Assembly (NCBI GenBank): GCA_938016625.1
Contig: CALILB010000101.1
Span: forward strand, 1 to 6,290
Direction of reading: 5' to 3'
DNA length: 6,290 nucleotides
Source: an uncultured bacterium
GTDB taxonomy: Bacteria; Acidobacteriota; Thermoanaerobaculia; Multivoradales; JAHEKO01
The stretch's first letter is position 1. Each line of letters opens with the position of its first letter. The notes under the pieces were generated by a model, which searched no databases, had not been told where the DNA came from, and worked only from the letters and a program-made list of their open reading frames with translations. A program made the translations under genes and the position numbers. Positions 1-6,290 of the stretch are shown in pieces.

Positions 1-1125
1 ACGGCCTCACTGCTTACCGACCTGAACGAAGGCGTCATCCTGCCGCGCCACGCCTGGAGCCGATTACCTTTAGCCGAGTGGAACGAGCAGGCCGGGTGGT
101 TCCAGGAGAACCTGGTGGTCAACGGGCCCTTTACCCTGGAGTCGTGGAGCCCACAGTCGGAAATCGTCCTCCAGCGCAATGAGAGCTTCTACAAACCGGG
201 GCAGCCCTATATCGACCGGGTGGTCTTTCGCATTGTGCCGGAGAAGAGCAACCGGATCCTCCAACTCCTTGCCGGTGATCTCGATCTGGTCGAACAGATC
301 CCACCAGCCGATGCGGCCCGCATCAGCGCCGACGAGAACCTCGACCTGCTCGAATTCTGGCATCGACAGTACGACTTCATCTGCTGGAATCTCGGCAATC
401 CGCTTTTTGCCGACGCCGAAGTCCGTCGGGCGCTCACCATGGCGATCGATCGACAGTCGATCATCGGTGCTCTTCTCTTTGGCAATGCTCGGGTCGCCAC
501 CTCTCCCATCATCTCCACGGTGTGGGCTCACGATCCAGGGCTCGAGCCCTGGCCTTACGATCCCGCCGAAGCCAGAGCACTGCTTGCCGGTCGGGGATGG
601 GGCGATGCTGACGGAGACGGGGTCCTGGACCGGAACGGTAGACCTTTCCGCTTCGAGCTGTCCACCAACACCGACAGCCGGATCCGAGTCGACGCCGCGG
701 TGATGATTCAAGAGCAGCTGAGACGCGTGGGTATCGATGCCCAGGTGCGACGTATGGAGTTCAACACCCTGGTCGACAAAAACCTCGAGCACGATTTCGA
801 CGCCACGCTGGGTGCCTGGGGAATCGACACCTCGTTGGATCTCACCTACGCCTTCCACACCGACTCCATCGATAACGGTTACAACTTCGGCGGCTACTCC
901 AACCCGGAGGTGGACCGGCTGATCGACGACTTCCGGCGCCAGACCGATCCCGAGATCATGGGGACTATTCTTCGTCGCATCGAAGCGATCCTCCACCAGG
1001 ACCAGCCCTACACCTTTCTCTGGGAGCCGAAGCGCCTCACGGGTGTCAATCGCCGATTGACCAATGTCCAGGTCAACCCACTGAGCTCCTTCTTCCACCT
1101 CGAGGAGTGGTGGCTCGCTGATTAG
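1..1125 (+). CDS. Peptide-type ABC transporter substrate-binding protein (family 5), C-terminal part
   Basis: This is the extracytoplasmic binding protein of an oligopeptide/dipeptide-type ABC importer, which captures ligand and delivers it to the two permeases encoded next. The frame is open from base 1, so the N-terminus with its signal peptide and first lobe lies outside the window. 374 residues remain of a family that usually runs to about 500-600. Family-5 hallmarks, numbered from codon 1 of the window, are NGPFTLESW at 41-49, then the FYKPG/PYIDRVVFRIV stretch, the AGDLDLVEQIP stretch, VRRALTMAIDR at 141-151, and GGYSNPEVDRLI at about 297-308. The C-terminus ends in the typical EEWWLAD. 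Residues 202-213 hold an Asp-rich DxDxDGxxD loop between the lobes. The stop TAG is 3 nt before the first permease start. The family is secure. Peptide as ligand is likely, but nickel, glycoside or other ligands cannot be excluded. Confidence 0.93.
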   Translation, partial: TASLLTDLNEGVILPRHAWSRLPLAEWNEQAGWFQENLVVNGPFTLESWSPQSEIVLQRNESFYKPGQPYIDRVVFRIVPEKSNRILQLLAGDLDLVEQIPPADAARISADENLDLLEFWHRQYDFICWNLGNPLFADAEVRRALTMAIDRQSIIGALLFGNARVATSPIISTVWAHDPGLEPWPYDPAEARALLAGRGWGDADGDGVLDRNGRPFRFELSTNTDSRIRVDAAVMIQEQLRRVGIDAQVRRMEFNTLVDKNLEHDFDATLGAWGIDTSLDLTYAFHTDSIDNGYNFGGYSNPEVDRLIDDFRRQTDPEIMGTILRRIEAILHQDQPYTFLWEPKRLTGVNRRLTNVQVNPLSSFFHLEEWWLAD

Positions 1126-1128
1126 CGA

Positions 1129-2103
1129 ATGACGGGCTTTCTCCTCCGTCGCCTCGTCGCCTCTTTGCTGTTGGTGGTGGTGGTTCTGACCCTCACCTTC
1201 TTCCTCATTCATCTGGCTCCCGGCGACCCGGCGAATCTTCTTCTCGACCCGCGTGTCTCCCGCCAGCACCAGGAGGCCCTGAACAGGCTCTATGGACTCG
1301 ATCGGCCGCTGCTGGCTCAGTACGGATCCTGGCTCCGAGCCTCGCTATTGGAGGGGAATTGGGGGGTGTCGTTCGTCCACCGTCGACCGGTCACCGCGGT
1401 CATCGCCGATCACCTGCCGCAGACGTTGTTGCTCACCGCCACGGCACTGGTCATCCAATTCGGCGTGGGTATCCTGCTGGGTGTCGGTGCGGCTCGAAGT
1501 GTGGGCTCGCGCAAGGACCACCTCATCCGCCTCGGCGCTCTGTCGCTCTACTCCCTGCCGCTTTTCTGGCTCGGCCTCATGGCTCTACTCCTGCTCAGCT
1601 TTGTGTGGCCGATCTTCCCCTCGGGTCACATGAGCTCGGTGGGTGCCGACCAATTGCCCGCTTGGCAGCGGCTGCTCGATCTTCTTCATCACCTCGCGCT
1701 GCCGGCCCTGGTGTTGGGACTCGCCTCGGCCGGGGCGATCACCCGCTTCACCCGCAACAGCCTGCTGGAGGTCATGGACGAGGACTTTGTCCGCACCGCT
1801 CGAGCCAAGGGAGTCGGCGAGAGGCGGGTGGTCTGGAGACACGCCCTGCGAAATTCGCTCGCACCCCTCATCCAGTTGTTCGGTCTGTCGCTTCCTTTTC
1901 TACTCAGCGGCTCGCTGGTGACGGAGGTGGTCTTCTCCTGGCCCGGTCTCGGGCGACTGACCTACGACTCCATCCTCACCCGGGACTTCCCGGTCATCCT
2001 CGCCAGCACGGCCCTGGCCGCCACTCTGGTCGTCGCCGGCAGCTTTCTGGCCGACCTTCTGCACGCGGCGGCCGACCCGAGAGCACGGACATGGGAAAGA
2101 TGA
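1129..2103 (+). CDS. ABC transporter permease, DppB/OppB type
   Basis: This is the first inner-membrane subunit of the peptide-type importer. It forms half of the translocation channel with the next gene's product. The 324-residue length is normal for the family. The N-terminus (FLLRRLVASLLL, then a hydrophobic helix to about residue 29 and APGDPA at 30-35) is characteristic of DppB/OppB. Hydrophobic segments lie near 9-29, 98-120, 135-158, 186-204, 246-265 and 287-312, giving six predicted helices. The cytoplasmic EAA loop that docks on the ATPase is clear at about 217-246, with DFVRTARAKGV then RHALRNSLAP. The ATG is 3 nt after the binding-protein stop. The only purine-rich motif upstream, GAGGAG at 1102-1107, is too far away (21 nt), so translation is probably coupled to the preceding gene. 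The product could serve dipeptides, oligopeptides or nickel; sequence alone does not decide. Confidence 0.95.
   Translation: MTGFLLRRLVASLLLVVVVLTLTFFLIHLAPGDPANLLLDPRVSRQHQEALNRLYGLDRPLLAQYGSWLRASLLEGNWGVSFVHRRPVTAVIADHLPQTLLLTATALVIQFGVGILLGVGAARSVGSRKDHLIRLGALSLYSLPLFWLGLMALLLLSFVWPIFPSGHMSSVGADQLPAWQRLLDLLHHLALPALVLGLASAGAITRFTRNSLLEVMDEDFVRTARAKGVGERRVVWRHALRNSLAPLIQLFGLSLPFLLSGSLVTEVVFSWPGLGRLTYDSILTRDFPVILASTALAATLVVAGSFLADLLHAAADPRARTWER
2079..2083 (+). promoter_or_regulatory. Probable ribosome binding site of the second permease
   Basis: GAGAG lies 7 nt before the ATG at 2091, inside the end of the first permease gene. It favours 2091 over the second in-frame ATG at 2100. That second ATG forms an ATGA overlap with the upstream stop but has only GGGA 3 nt away. 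The difference is three residues (MGK) at the N-terminus. Confidence 0.4.
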
Positions 2104-3104
2104 GGCAGCTGTCGGGGCTGCTGGCAGCCTCACCTCTGATGAGGTGGGGGCTGGCGATCATGCTGCTGATGTTGCTCCTGGTGCTGTTCGCACCCCTATT
2201 GACGCCGCGGAGTCCTGTCACCCAGATCGACCCCGTCGCCGGCGGACATCTCCCACCCGGCGCGCGGAGACAAGCCGTCCGGCTGCAGGACGGACGCTGG
2301 CTGCTTGCCGAAGACGCCCGGTGGACGGAGGAGGGACTGCGTCTCGAACGGGGCGGGACCACCGAGGTCATACCGATTGAGGAGGTCGAGAGACTGCCGA
2401 CCCCCACCGGTCTCGAGAGACGCTTCTTCCCTCTCGGCACGGATCGTTTTGGCCGTGACGTCTGGTCGCGGATCCTTTACGGAGGTCGGGTCTCGCTCAC
2501 CATCGGTCTGCTGGCCGCGGCCCTGGCCCTCACCCTCGGGCTGGCAGTCGGCAGCGTGGCGGCCACGGTTGGCGGGGTGGTGGACAGCCTGCTCATGCGA
2601 CTCGTCGATGGCCTGCTCTCCTTTCCACGCCTCTTTCTGGTGTTGACGCTGTCGGCCCTTTTTGGTGCCAGGACCTGGGTCGTCATTCTGGTCCTGGGTG
2701 CCACCAGCTGGATGACGGCCGCGCGGTTGGTGCGCGCCGAGCTTCTGCAGTTGGGTGAGCGCGACTTCGTCACCGCCGCCCGCGCCATCGGCCAGCACCC
2801 GGTCAGGGTCTTCTGGCGGCACCTGCTGCCGGGCGCTCTGGCGCCGGTTCTGGTCGACACCACCCTGCGTGTGGGTGACATCATTCTCATCGAGGCGGCT
2901 CTGTCCTTCCTCGGTCTGGGTGTTCAGCCGCCGCTGCCGAGCTGGGGCAACATGATCGCCGACGGTAGCGACGCCCTCGTCTCCGCCTGGTGGGTCACGG
3001 TCTTCCCCGGTCTGGCGATCGCGCTGACGGTGATCGCCTTCAATCTCGTTGGTGACGGTCTGCGCGACCTTCTCCACCCACGAACCGGGAGCACTGCCTC
3101 TTGA
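2091..3104 (+). CDS. ABC transporter permease, DppC/OppC type, with enlarged first extracytoplasmic loop
   Basis: This is the second channel subunit of the importer (337 residues). After one N-terminal helix at about 18-38 comes a polar segment to about residue 113. The canonical block PLGTDRFGRDVWSRILYGGRVSL follows at about 114-136. Further helices lie near 137-160, 171-192, 194-212, 250-274 and 300-320. The ATPase-docking EAA loop is at about 223-250 (RDFVTAARAIG, WRHLLPGALAP). The family signature ALSFLGLGVQPPLPSWGNMI is at about 270-289. The start overlaps the first permease by 13 nt; the alternative ATG at 2100 overlaps by 4 nt, and both imply translational coupling. The odd point is the first loop, about 75 residues by my count where the family usually has roughly half that. 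It contains a stretch of alternating polar and hydrophobic residues (about 60-100) that looks like extra beta strands. No dppD/dppF-type ATPase genes follow. The frame is also open upstream of 2091 to 1359, but that part lies over the first permease and is not real coding. Confidence 0.94.
   Translation: MGKMRQLSGLLAASPLMRWGLAIMLLMLLLVLFAPLLTPRSPVTQIDPVAGGHLPPGARRQAVRLQDGRWLLAEDARWTEEGLRLERGGTTEVIPIEEVERLPTPTGLERRFFPLGTDRFGRDVWSRILYGGRVSLTIGLLAAALALTLGLAVGSVAATVGGVVDSLLMRLVDGLLSFPRLFLVLTLSALFGARTWVVILVLGATSWMTAARLVRAELLQLGERDFVTAARAIGQHPVRVFWRHLLPGALAPVLVDTTLRVGDIILIEAALSFLGLGVQPPLPSWGNMIADGSDALVSAWWVTVFPGLAIALTVIAFNLVGDGLRDLLHPRTGSTAS
3087..3091 (+). promoter_or_regulatory. Ribosome binding site favouring the TTG start of queA
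   Basis: GGGAG (core GGAG at 3088-3091) sits inside the last codons of the upstream permease. It is 9 nt before TTG 3101 but 18 nt before ATG 3110. The spacing supports initiation at the TTG, whose second and third bases overlap the permease stop TGA (3102-3104). Confidence 0.45.
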
Positions 3105-4138
3105 CCGCCATGCGGACCTCCGATTTCGACTACTTTCTGCCCGAAGATCGGATCGCTCAGGTCCCGGCCCCCCGGGGCTCGAGCCGCCTGCTGGTCCTCG
3201 CCGGCCCGGGACCGGTCCGTCACCGCCGAATCTCCGATCTCCCGCAACTGCTCGACACCGGCGACCTGCTGGTGGTCAACAACACCAAGGTGATCCCCGC
3301 ACGTCTGTTTGCCCACCGGGAAGGCACGGGCGGCCGGGTCGAGCTGCTGCTGGTCGAGCGCCTCGGTCCGACCGAGTGGCTGGCGCTGGTCAAGCCCGGG
3401 CGTCGGGCGGGCCCGGGTACCCGTCTCGAGCTCGAGCCCGGCCTCGAGGTCGAGGTGGTGGCCAAGGCCGAGAGCGCCAGGTATCGGCTGCGCTTCTCGG
3501 AGCCGATCGAGGCCCACCTCGACCGGCTCGGCCACGTTCCCCTCCCCCCCTACATCAAACGGGAGGATCGGCCCGAAGACCGCAGCTCGTACCAGACGGT
3601 ATTCGCCAGCGCCGAGGGGGCGGTGGCGGCCCCCACGGCCGGGCTCCACTTCACCCGCGAGCTACTCGAGGAGCTGAAGCAAGTGGGTGTCGGTGTGGCC
3701 GAGGTTACCCTCCATGTGGGGATGGGAACCTTCAAGCCGGTCACGGCCGACCGGGTGGACGAACATCGGATGGATGCCGAGTGGTTCGAGCTGCCGGAGT
3801 CCGCGGCGGCGGCGATCCGGGAGACCCGTCAGCGTGGCGACCGGATCGTGGCCGTGGGCACCACCGTCGTCCGTACTCTGGAGTCGGTGGCAAGAGAACA
3901 AGACGGTGAGCTCGGTGCCTGTCAGGGGAGGACCGACCTCTTCATCAGCCCCGGCCACGAATTCAGGACCGTCGATCTGCTGCTGACCAATTTCCACCTC
4001 CCCCGCTCGACCCTGCTCATGCTGGTCTGCGCCTTTGGCGGCCGGGAACGTGTCCTCGGCGCCTACCGTGAGGCCATCGGGGCCGGCTATCGCTTTTACT
4101 CCTACGGCGACGCCATGCTCGTCGAGCCGCAAGCCTAG
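3101..4138 (+). CDS. queA: S-adenosylmethionine:tRNA ribosyltransferase-isomerase
   Basis: This cytoplasmic enzyme of queuosine synthesis transfers and isomerises the ribosyl part of S-adenosylmethionine onto preQ1 at position 34 of tRNAs with GUN anticodons, giving epoxyqueuosine. It acts after tRNA-guanine transglycosylase. The whole family pattern is present, numbered from the TTG start (345 residues): SDFDYFLPEDRIAQ near 7-20, VVNNTKVIPARL at 58-69, PLPPYIKR at 147-154, YQTVFA at 164-169, AAPTAGLHFT at 176-185, LHVGMGTFKPV at 204-214, VAVGTTVVRTLE at 250-261, the TDLFISPG to CAFGG block at about 278-314, and YSYGDAML at 333-340. Length is normal and the gene is complete. Two starts compete. 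TTG 3101 has the better-placed ribosome binding site and a TTGA overlap with the permease stop. ATG 3110 gives the usual family N-terminus (MRTSDFDY, 342 residues). It is the last gene of the transporter run. tgt, queF, queG and ruvB, common partners or neighbours, are not in the window. Confidence 0.97.
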   Translation: MTAMRTSDFDYFLPEDRIAQVPAPRGSSRLLVLAGPGPVRHRRISDLPQLLDTGDLLVVNNTKVIPARLFAHREGTGGRVELLLVERLGPTEWLALVKPGRRAGPGTRLELEPGLEVEVVAKAESARYRLRFSEPIEAHLDRLGHVPLPPYIKREDRPEDRSSYQTVFASAEGAVAAPTAGLHFTRELLEELKQVGVGVAEVTLHVGMGTFKPVTADRVDEHRMDAEWFELPESAAAAIRETRQRGDRIVAVGTTVVRTLESVAREQDGELGACQGRTDLFISPGHEFRTVDLLLTNFHLPRSTLLMLVCAFGGRERVLGAYREAIGAGYRFYSYGDAMLVEPQA

Positions 4139-4212
4139 CCTGCCCTTCTCACCCCCTTTGCATCTACAGGCACTTACGCCGCTTCGCTGCGAACGGCGGT
4201 GAGAAAGGTAGC
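4139..4212. terminator. Convergent intergenic inverted repeat, possible bidirectional terminator
   Basis: The 74 nt between the stops of queA and the peptidase gene are filled by inverted repeats. The outer arms 4140-4153 and 4198-4211 pair in 13 of 14 positions, one of them G-T, and the match continues loosely to 4161/4189. A tighter inner hairpin lies at 4177-4198: CGCCG, a bulged C, then TTCGC, T, GCGAA, CGGCG. Position and symmetry suit a shared terminator or 3'-end stabiliser for two converging transcripts. Against a classical intrinsic terminator, neither strand has a run of U after the stem. Arm coordinates and pairing are read directly; the function is inferred. Confidence 0.45.
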
Positions 4213-6276
4213 CTAGTTGTAGGTCGGCAGCAGCGAGTACTCCTTGCCGTAGTAGAGCATCTGCTCGGTGAAGTCGTCCGGGTACTCGATCTCGACATCC
4301 ACGATCTCGTCGCCGTCCATCATCGGAACTAGGCGGGGATTGATAAAGCCACCGTAGGGCGCGATGTTCAGCTTCTCGAATCGCTCCAGCACCTGGGCGT
4401 GGAGCTCGGAGTCGACCTTGACGCCATAGTTCTCGACCAGATCGCGGCCGGCCTCGTAGTCGCCCTGGCTCGCGATCCGCTGGATCTCACGCAACAGCTG
4501 GCCAAAGAGCTCGCGCAGCGCCTCGTAGTCTCGGATGACGAAGTAGGTCTTGCCGTCCTCGTCCACCCTCTCGATAACATTCTGCTCGAGCCCCTTCTCG
4601 TAGACCCACTTGGCCACCAACTGTCGGTTTCTCATATGGGCCTCCTCGAGGTTCTCCCCCAGCGCGAGACGCCGGAGCTGCCAGAGCAGACCGTTGCGGA
4701 TGAAGTTGTCGTACATCACCCGCCCCACATCCTGAGACGGCATGACACCGATCTCGACCAGCTTGGGATCCAAGCCGTAGTAGAGCGCGATCAGATCCGC
4801 CCGCGCCTCCTCGAGCGTGTCGCCATAGTTCTTGAGCGTCTCGTTGGGGGTCCCGACACCCTCTTCGATCTTGCCCGAGGCATGGCCGATGACTTCGTGC
4901 ATGTCCGTATGGAGATTCGCGGACAGGGTACCGTGGAGCTTGCCCAACTCGATCTCTTCGTCCGAGTAGCCGAACTCCTCCAGATAGCCGCTCTCTTTGG
5001 ATCCCTCGTAGTAGGACTCCATGAGATTGCCGAGCGTGACCGACTTCGAACCGTAGTTGGAGCGGATCCAGTTGGCGTTGGGCAGATTGATGCCGATCGG
5101 CGAGGAGGGTGAGGCGTCTCCCGACTCGACAACGACGGTGATGACCTTGGCCGATATGCCGGTCACGTCCTCCCTCTTGTGCTCATCCATGATCGGTGAC
5201 TGGTCCTCGAACCACTGTCCCTGCTCTGCAATGGCCTCTATCCTCTTGGTGGCTTCGGCATCTTTGACCGACACCACCGACTCGTAGGCTCCGCGGTAGC
5301 TCAGCGCGTCGCCATAGGTCTCGATAAAGCCATTGATCACATCGATCTCGGACTCGGTGTCCTGGACCCAGAGGATGTTGTACTCGTCGAAATGCTCGAG
5401 GTTGCCCGACTTGTAGTACTCGACGAGCTTTGACAACGCAGCCGCCTGGGTCTCGTTCTCGGCGACCGACACGGCCTTCTCCAACCAGTAGACGATCCGC
5501 TCGATGGCCTCCGAATACATGCCTCCTACTTTCCAGGTCTTCTCCTCGGGGCCGTCGGCGGTCATGAGCATCTTCGAATTCAGACCGTAGGAGATGGGAG
5601 TGGGATCCTCACGGTCGACGACCCCGGCGTAGTAGGCCTCGACTTGGGCTTGGGTTACTCCTTCGTAATAATTATTGGCTGAATCAGCGACCAGATCGAC
5701 GTCGGCATCGAGATTGACACTCTTGCCGTCGACCTCCGGGTCGAAGACGACCGGTAGCAGCGTGGCGATCAGCTCGTCGACGCTCTCGCTCTCCCCGAGT
5801 GGAAGGACCTCCGGCGCCGAACCCTGGACCAGCTGGGCAAATTCTTCGGGCGAGATCTCCGGCAAGAATTTGATCTTGGAGTAGTGATGGTGGATGCCGT
5901 TGGAGAACCACACCCGCTTGGCATAGACCATGAAATTCTGGAACACCTCGGTCGAGCGGTCACCGGCGTAGGAGTTGACGACGGCCTCCAGTGTCCTCCG
6001 GACCAGGAGATTGTGCTTGTAGTTCTGGTCATAGATGATGTCGCGACCAGACAGCGCCGCCTGATGGAGGTAGTAGAGGAGCTTCTTTTTCTCCAGGTCG
6101 AGCTCGTCGAAACCGGGCACCTGGTAGCGCAGGATGCGCAAATCGGCGAACTGCTCGGTCAGATACTGGAACTCCTCGGGTGTCGAGGGCACGACCGTCG
6201 ACTGCTCGTCCGGCGGCGTACAGGCGACGACAACCGTGAGCAGTGCCAGGCCGAGAAGAAGCGCGCGGGTTTTCAT
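4213..6276 (-). CDS. Dipeptidyl peptidase III (M49 zinc peptidase), lipoprotein form
   Basis: This zinc exopeptidase removes dipeptides from the N-terminus of short peptides. The 687-residue product opens with a lipoprotein signal peptide: basic start, hydrophobic core, lipobox VVAC at 16-19, lipidated Cys19. It should therefore be membrane-anchored outside the cytoplasm. The zinc motif HEVIGH is at 460-465 (ligands His460 and His465, catalytic Glu461). EEARAD at 489-494 supplies the third ligand, Glu490. By comparison with human DPP III from memory, substrate-site counterparts are present: GFIETY at 316-321 (Glu319, Tyr321), GINLPN at 395-400 (Asn397, Asn400), LGN at 415-417, His547 in AHMRNR, and probably Arg648 in NPRLVP. 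Length matches bacterial M49 members of about 670-700 residues. GGGGG at 6286-6290 lies 9 nt before the ATG, and the signal peptide confirms the start. The promoter is outside the window. Related bacterial proteins are often mislabelled dihydrofolate reductase or generic Zn-dependent hydrolase. Confidence 0.93.
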   Translation of the reverse strand: MKTRALLLGLALLTVVVACTPPDEQSTVVPSTPEEFQYLTEQFADLRILRYQVPGFDELDLEKKKLLYYLHQAALSGRDIIYDQNYKHNLLVRRTLEAVVNSYAGDRSTEVFQNFMVYAKRVWFSNGIHHHYSKIKFLPEISPEEFAQLVQGSAPEVLPLGESESVDELIATLLPVVFDPEVDGKSVNLDADVDLVADSANNYYEGVTQAQVEAYYAGVVDREDPTPISYGLNSKMLMTADGPEEKTWKVGGMYSEAIERIVYWLEKAVSVAENETQAAALSKLVEYYKSGNLEHFDEYNILWVQDTESEIDVINGFIETYGDALSYRGAYESVVSVKDAEATKRIEAIAEQGQWFEDQSPIMDEHKREDVTGISAKVITVVVESGDASPSSPIGINLPNANWIRSNYGSKSVTLGNLMESYYEGSKESGYLEEFGYSDEEIELGKLHGTLSANLHTDMHEVIGHASGKIEEGVGTPNETLKNYGDTLEEARADLIALYYGLDPKLVEIGVMPSQDVGRVMYDNFIRNGLLWQLRRLALGENLEEAHMRNRQLVAKWVYEKGLEQNVIERVDEDGKTYFVIRDYEALRELFGQLLREIQRIASQGDYEAGRDLVENYGVKVDSELHAQVLERFEKLNIAPYGGFINPRLVPMMDGDEIVDVEIEYPDDFTEQMLYYGKEYSLLPTYN

Positions 6277-6285
6277 TTCGAGTTT

Positions 6286-6290
6286 CCCCC
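6286..6290 (-). promoter_or_regulatory. G-rich ribosome binding site of the DPP III gene
   Basis: Read on the - strand, GGGGG followed by AAA lies 9 nt before the ATG (6274-6276). It can pair with the 16S rRNA tail if one G-U pair is allowed. It runs to the window edge and may be part of a longer motif. Confidence 0.4.

Noticed and set aside
70..1269. A 399-residue open frame on the - strand opposite the binding-protein gene, with similar antisense frames at 2196-3077, 2924-3649 and 4399-5112
   Set aside because: These are shadows that arise in high-GC coding DNA. Their products are low in complexity and match no family I know, while the opposite strands carry clear conserved proteins.
1359..2090. 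Possible N-terminal extension or fusion of the second permease, since its frame is open from 1359
   Set aside because: The first 244 codons are Arg/Pro/Gly-rich out-of-frame readings of the first permease. The recognisable permease sequence starts only at 2091/2100.
3424..3457. Tandem repeat of CTCGAG/GTCGAG units within queA
   Set aside because: It encodes the Leu-Glu/Val-Glu alternation of a normal beta-strand region and reflects Leu, Glu and Val codon choice in GC-rich DNA.
4139..4212. Canonical intrinsic terminator
   Set aside because: The stem is good, but no U-tract follows on either strand. It is kept only as a possible terminator.
4139..4216. Integron attC-like recombination site, suggested by the imperfect palindrome and GTT at 4216
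   Set aside because: The conserved end motifs (RYYYAAC and GTTRRRY) are absent at the expected places, and no integrase or cassette array is seen.
4213..6276. Dihydrofolate reductase, a label often attached to bacterial homologues of this protein
   Set aside because: HEVIGH and EEARAD, together with the conserved substrate-site residues and the signal peptide, identify an M49 peptidase. I see no reductase motif.
1..6290. CRISPR array, tRNA or rRNA gene, insertion sequence, prophage, toxin-antitoxin or defence gene
   Set aside because: I looked on both strands. The window is almost fully occupied by five conventional genes, and the only non-coding stretch is 74 nt plus the 14 nt at the right edge.

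Overview
The window holds five protein-coding genes and almost no non-coding DNA. It reads as the chromosome of a high-GC Gram-negative-type bacterium. The lipoprotein signal peptide, the family-5 solute-binding protein, the queuosine gene and the secreted M49 peptidase would fit a group such as Acidobacteriota. That taxon is a guess from general style, not from a marker gene.

Layout: bases 1-4138 on the + strand form one tightly packed run. It begins with the C-terminal two thirds or so of a peptide-type ABC transporter substrate-binding protein (1-1125, cut by the window edge). Next come two inner-membrane permeases of the DppB/OppB and DppC/OppC types (1129-2103 and about 2091-3104). The run ends with queA, the S-adenosylmethionine:tRNA ribosyltransferase-isomerase of queuosine synthesis (3101-4138). 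Gaps are 3 nt or less, or the genes overlap, so one transcript with translational coupling is likely. No transporter ATPase gene is in the window. The fifth gene lies on the - strand (4213-6276) and converges on queA. It encodes a lipoprotein form of dipeptidyl peptidase III (family M49) in which the recognisable zinc-site and active-site residues are all present.

The only intergenic stretch (4139-4212, 74 nt) is filled by a three-armed inverted repeat. One right-hand arm can pair with either of two left-hand arms. It probably marks the shared 3' end of the two converging transcripts, but neither strand has a U-tract. There is no gene-free stretch longer than 300 bases.

How the parts may work together: a peptidase outside the cytoplasm that releases dipeptides sits next to a dipeptide/oligopeptide importer, which suggests peptide scavenging. 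This is inference, because the two are on opposite strands and the importer's substrate cannot be read from sequence. queA probably shares the importer's transcript for no obvious biochemical reason. I see no mobile element, CRISPR array, RNA gene or clearly new system. The points most worth a second look are the switch-like intergenic repeat, the enlarged extracytoplasmic loop of the second permease, and the coupling of queA to a transporter operon.
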